Of a DNA stretch of 64,000 bases, positions 60,942 through 64,000 are shown piece by piece; the first letter of the stretch is position 1; every line of letters begins with the position of its first letter. Position numbers and translations under genes: made by a program. Source of the DNA: Lathyrus oleraceus. Taxonomy: Eukaryota; Streptophyta; Magnoliopsida; Fabales; Fabaceae. Below the pieces are notes generated by a model. The model was not told where the DNA came from. It saw nothing but the letters and a program-made list of their open reading frames with translations, and did no database searches. The DNA lies in assembly GCF_024323335.1 (NCBI RefSeq), contig NC_066581.1, forward strand, positions 299,048,536 through 299,112,535. Reading direction: 5' to 3'.

Positions 60942-61254
60942 GTAATCATTTCCCCGGCAGGATTCCTAGCCTCGGCTTGGCATTCTCCCCAGCATTTCGC
61001 ATCCCTGCATGTAGAATCATATTACATTGCATCCTCCCAAATCACGTAGCATTTCCATTTTCATGGAGCATTACGCCATTGAAAAATTCAAACATACGCA
61101 TGTGAAGCATAAAACATTCTCGGTATCCCAAGTGGTAAGCCAGAAAGTTGTTTCCAGTGCTCAGACTGAAGGTTGTTCATGACTTATTATCCCCAGCATG
61201 GGTCGTTGGCCTACGCGCCGCCTCAATTATCATTTTCCCTATTTCTGCCGATGC
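60942..61254 (+). other. 3' UTR of E after the F insertion
   Basis: Resumes E's untranslated region; it has CCCCAGCAT-type phrases. No gene. Confidence 0.6.
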
Positions 61255-62110
61255 TGACAGGCATGAAAGTTTTCCGGTATTCAGACCGAAGTGGCATTTA
61301 GGCCAGTTTTCCGGTATTCAGACCGAAGTGGCATTCAGGCCAGTTCCCGGTATTCAGACCGAAGTGGCATTCAGGCCAATTTTCCGATATTCAGATCGAA
61401 GAAGTTTCCGACATTCAGGTCGACGCAACTTGCGGCATTCAGGCCAAGTTTCCGGTATTCAGACCGAAGTGGCATTCAGGCCAATTTTTCGATATTCAGA
61501 TCGAAGAAGTTTCCGACGTTCAGGTCGATGCAACTTATGGCATTCAGGCCAATTTCCGGTATCCAGACCGAAGTGGCATTCAGGCCAATTTTCCGATATT
61601 CAGATCGAAGAAGTTTCCGACGTTCAGGTCGACGCAACTTGTGGCATTCAGGCCAATTTTCCGATGTTCAGATCGAAGAAGTTTCCGACGTTCAGGTCGA
61701 CGCAACTTGTGGCATTCAGGCCAGTTTTTTCCGGTATTCAGACTGAAGCGGCATTCAGGCCAGTTTTTTCCGGTATTCAGACTGAAGCGGCATTCAGGCC
61801 AGTTTCCCGGTGTTTAGATCGACGTTTGATAATCTAAATATCTTCCGATGCTCAGATCGAAGTCATTTCCAGTATTCAGACTGATGAGCAGCATTCAGGC
61901 TAATTTTCTGGTGTTCAGAACGATGATTGATGATCTCGATGCTCATATCGAAGTCATTTCCAGTATTCAGACTGATGAGCAGCATTCAGGCTAATTTTCT
62001 GGTGTTCAGATCGATGATTGATGATCTCGATGCTCAGATCAAAGTCATTTCCAGTATTCAGACTGATGAGCAGCATTCAGGCCATGGTTATTCCTGTGTT
62101 ACCATTTATT
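61255..62110 (+). repeat. Tandem repeats in the 3' UTR of E
   Basis: Units of about 33-36 bp combine GGTATTCAGACCGAAGTGGC and ATTCAGGCCAGTTTTCCG; higher-order blocks of about 105 bp add GATCGAAGAAGTTTCCGACG and TTCAGGTCGACGCAACTTG. From 61850 a second type (about 90 bp with TTCCAGTATTCAGACTGATG) appears three times. Unit sequence is unlike B's array, but the position is the same. The 229-codon and 151-codon open frames here are by-products of repeats lacking stops. Confidence 0.9.
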
Positions 62111-62450
62111 TGTGTATTCAGGCTAACATTCTCTTTTTTCGGTGTTCAAACCGATTCTCACCGTACTGGACGGATTCTTTGTTGATGCTCAGATCAAGAT
62201 TCCTGTGTTACCATTTATTTTGGTATTCAGGCTAACATTCTCTTTTTTCGGTGTTCAGACCGATTCTCACCGTACCAAACGGATTCTTTTCCAAAACCAC
62301 CTTTTTGCCGATTCTGACAGGCATTGTTACTTCATTTCACTTCAGTGTAAATTTCCGGGTTTTTATTGTATTCAATCCCTTGATACCTCGAAAGTGCGAA
62401 AGTCGTTGCTATCTTCCTTTCGGGTCTCTAGTTGATTGAATAGGGGAAGC
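62111..62450 (+). other. End of E 3' UTR and polypurine tract
   Basis: An approximately 110-bp block with TTCCTGTGTTACCATTTATT and AACATTCTCTTTTTTCGGTG occurs twice (from 62089 and from 62200). The purine tract AATAGGGGAAG (62439-62449) precedes the 3' LTR. Confidence 0.7.
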
Positions 62451-64000
62451 TGTAATACCCCAAAATTTACCCTTCGCTTTTTCTTGGAAGCATGGGATTG
62501 TGTTTCACATTGCATTAGCATCATACTAGGTCATACTCATTGCATACTGCATCAGTGACTTGGGAAATCAGGGTTTAATTGCTCACTCCTTAACAGAAGG
62601 AGCTCACACAAAGCAAGACTGAGAATTGAACTTCATTCTCCCAAATGTACAAGTCTCAAGGGGTTCCATATGTCTTATGGTGGTCTACAGTTCATCAGTG
62701 GAAGATTCAGAGCTCTTAGAGTGTGCACCTGCATTTAATCAGAAATCAGGGTTTCATGGCTATCTGCAACAGGAAATGTTTGGTTGGAAGTAAAGGGGCT
62801 CATTCATGTCATGATTACAGAGGCATCTTGGTCTAGGAAGACCCACATTTATCTCAGAGAGATCCATTGGCAATCAGTGCAATCAGTTCCTGACCATTTT
62901 TGCCCTAAACTAGGGTTTGGTATAAAATCGGTTTATTTCTGGTTCCTTGAGTGAAACTCATTTCCATGGCCCTCCATATGTCCACAAGGGTCTACATACA
63001 AAAAATCGACTCTTTATTTGAGCCAGAGGTGCTTCAACTGATCAATGGAATCGGGAATCAAAAAGTTTGGGAAAAGTCAACTGTGGGGCCAGAAAAGTCA
63101 ACTCCTGACATTTTGAAAGTGGAATCTCAAAATTCATGCCTAAGGGAGCCTACATGTGAAATTTGATCAAGGTTGGATCATGGATTCATCATTTAATCAG
63201 GGATTTGAAAAGTTACTAAATTTAGAAATAGTTGACTTTCCATTTAGGGTAAGTTTTTATGGTTTTTGCACCCACTTTAAGCCTATATTCCATCAAGATG
63301 CAAGATCCATTTGAAAATTTCTCCAACATGAACGTTGTTCCTCTTGTTCCAAGCTTTCTATACATATAAAGTTTGTTTCATTTAGATTAAAATTGAGAAA
63401 GTTATGCTTGGTCAAAGTGGGACATCATTTTAGAACACTTAAAAAGTTTTCTAAGTCCAAAATTTGCAAACTTTGTCAAGACCTTATGGCCAGTTTTCTT
63501 GCACTTCAAGGAATCTTTTGAAAATACTTTCTTCATGACAGTTGTACCTTGCTATGTGCTCTTTCACATCCTTTTGGAATCATCCCATTTGGATCATTGG
63601 TTTGAAAGATACACTCATCTAAAGTTGGTACCATAGACTGAATTGTTTGACAACATTTAGGCCAAATTGGCCCAACCATTTTGCAGCTATGGAACCTGAA
63701 TTTTATGGCCATTTTTCACCTCTTTCCACTCATCATTTCAATTTGTGTTCAACATGAAAGATGTCAAGCTCCATGCACTCTTTCTATTGTTTGCATTGCC
63801 TTGCCATTTGGACATGTATCCATCAAGATATAAAGCCTCAAAGTCACCTACTTGGTTTGTTTTTATGCTGCACAAGAAAACCAGTCAGACCACAAAATTG
63901 ACCAGCCCTTGCCTTTACCTCATTTGGCCATTTGCTTTATGTTCACTCACTTAAGCTTTGCTACATTTAGAACTTGCTCATACCACCCCCATTTTTTTAC
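62451..64000 (+). repeat. 3' LTR of element E (first 1,550 bp)
   Basis: Starts TGTAATACCCC and runs parallel to 37815-39360 with about 2% differences, mostly C/T and G/A. It is cut by the window end. No gene. Confidence 0.93.

Larger units (their letters stand above)
37815..64000 (+). mobile_element. Element E: Ogre/Tat-type retrotransposon with 5.16-kb LTR, right end outside
   Basis: Starts TGTAATACCCC. LTR, PBS, leader, gag-pro, intron, pol, 3' UTR (split by F), PPT and the first 1,550 bp of the 3' LTR are present. No ORF1 is found between PBS and gag (only 1.1 kb), unlike B. Coding lesions: TAG 45668, TAA 47033, an extra G near 47292, TAG 48926, TGA 50351 and an integrase Asp to Ala change. 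The left flank is CCACC; the right TSD lies outside the window. Confidence 0.92.

Noticed and set aside
61148..61837. 229-codon repeat protein
   Set aside because: Lies in the untranslated repeat array of E; the overlapping 151-codon frame is equally open, so the openness reflects the repeat unit.

Overview
This window is intergenic DNA of a large plant genome made almost entirely of nested LTR retrotransposons. I found no host gene, tRNA or rRNA. Four Tat/Ogre-type Ty3/gypsy elements, with very long LTRs, an extra ORF before gag, two RNase H domains and an intron between protease and reverse transcriptase, point to a legume of tribe Fabeae (pea, vetch or Lathyrus). The species call is inference. 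I name the elements A to G; their boundaries come from TG...CA LTR ends, primer binding sites (PBS), polypurine tracts (PPT) and 5-bp target-site duplications (TSD).

Left nest (1-34354), outermost to innermost. C is a minus-strand Ogre-type element: the start of its ORF1 (1-93), leader, PBS (939-956), and 5' LTR (966-34354) split by D. D is a Ty1/copia Sirevirus-like element (2872-31835, TSD CAATG) with both LTRs, a broken gag split in two, no pol, and an env-like 3' fragment. Inside D's zinc knuckle lies A (4812-27846, TSD GTATG), an Ogre-like element with large internal deletions. Inside A's gag lies B (9796-24725, TSD GTGGA), a structurally complete Ogre element: LTR, PBS, ORF1, gag-pro, intron, pol, satellite-like 3' UTR, LTR. 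D also holds G (about 28359-29914), a truncated LTR.

Middle (34355-37814). Non-coding AT-rich DNA: an LTR-like fragment and an unclassified segment.

Right nest (37815-64000). E is a plus-strand Ogre/Tat-type element with a 5.16-kb 5' LTR, gag-pro, intron, pol, a repeat-rich 3' UTR and the first 1.55 kb of its 3' LTR, which runs off the window. Its 3' UTR is interrupted by F (52417-60941, minus strand, TSD GTAAT), a young chromodomain-type (Tekay/Del-like) gypsy element.

In the Ogre-type elements the family scheme is that unspliced RNA gives Gag-protease, and splicing out a 245-260 nt intron joins this to RT, RNase H and integrase. The sequence supports this: in B and E the same splice choice restores an open frame. 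Every element carries at least one disabling lesion in a coding region I can see, except C, of which only 31 codons are visible. LTR divergence judged by eye (D about 3%, A and B about 1%; E about 2%, F about 0.2-0.3%) agrees with the nesting order. I did not find a clearly new biological system; the most interesting signals are features shared between elements (stop codon inside the splice donor, a PBS-like copy in U5, a hairpin block in U5, and a palindrome shared between two unrelated lineages).
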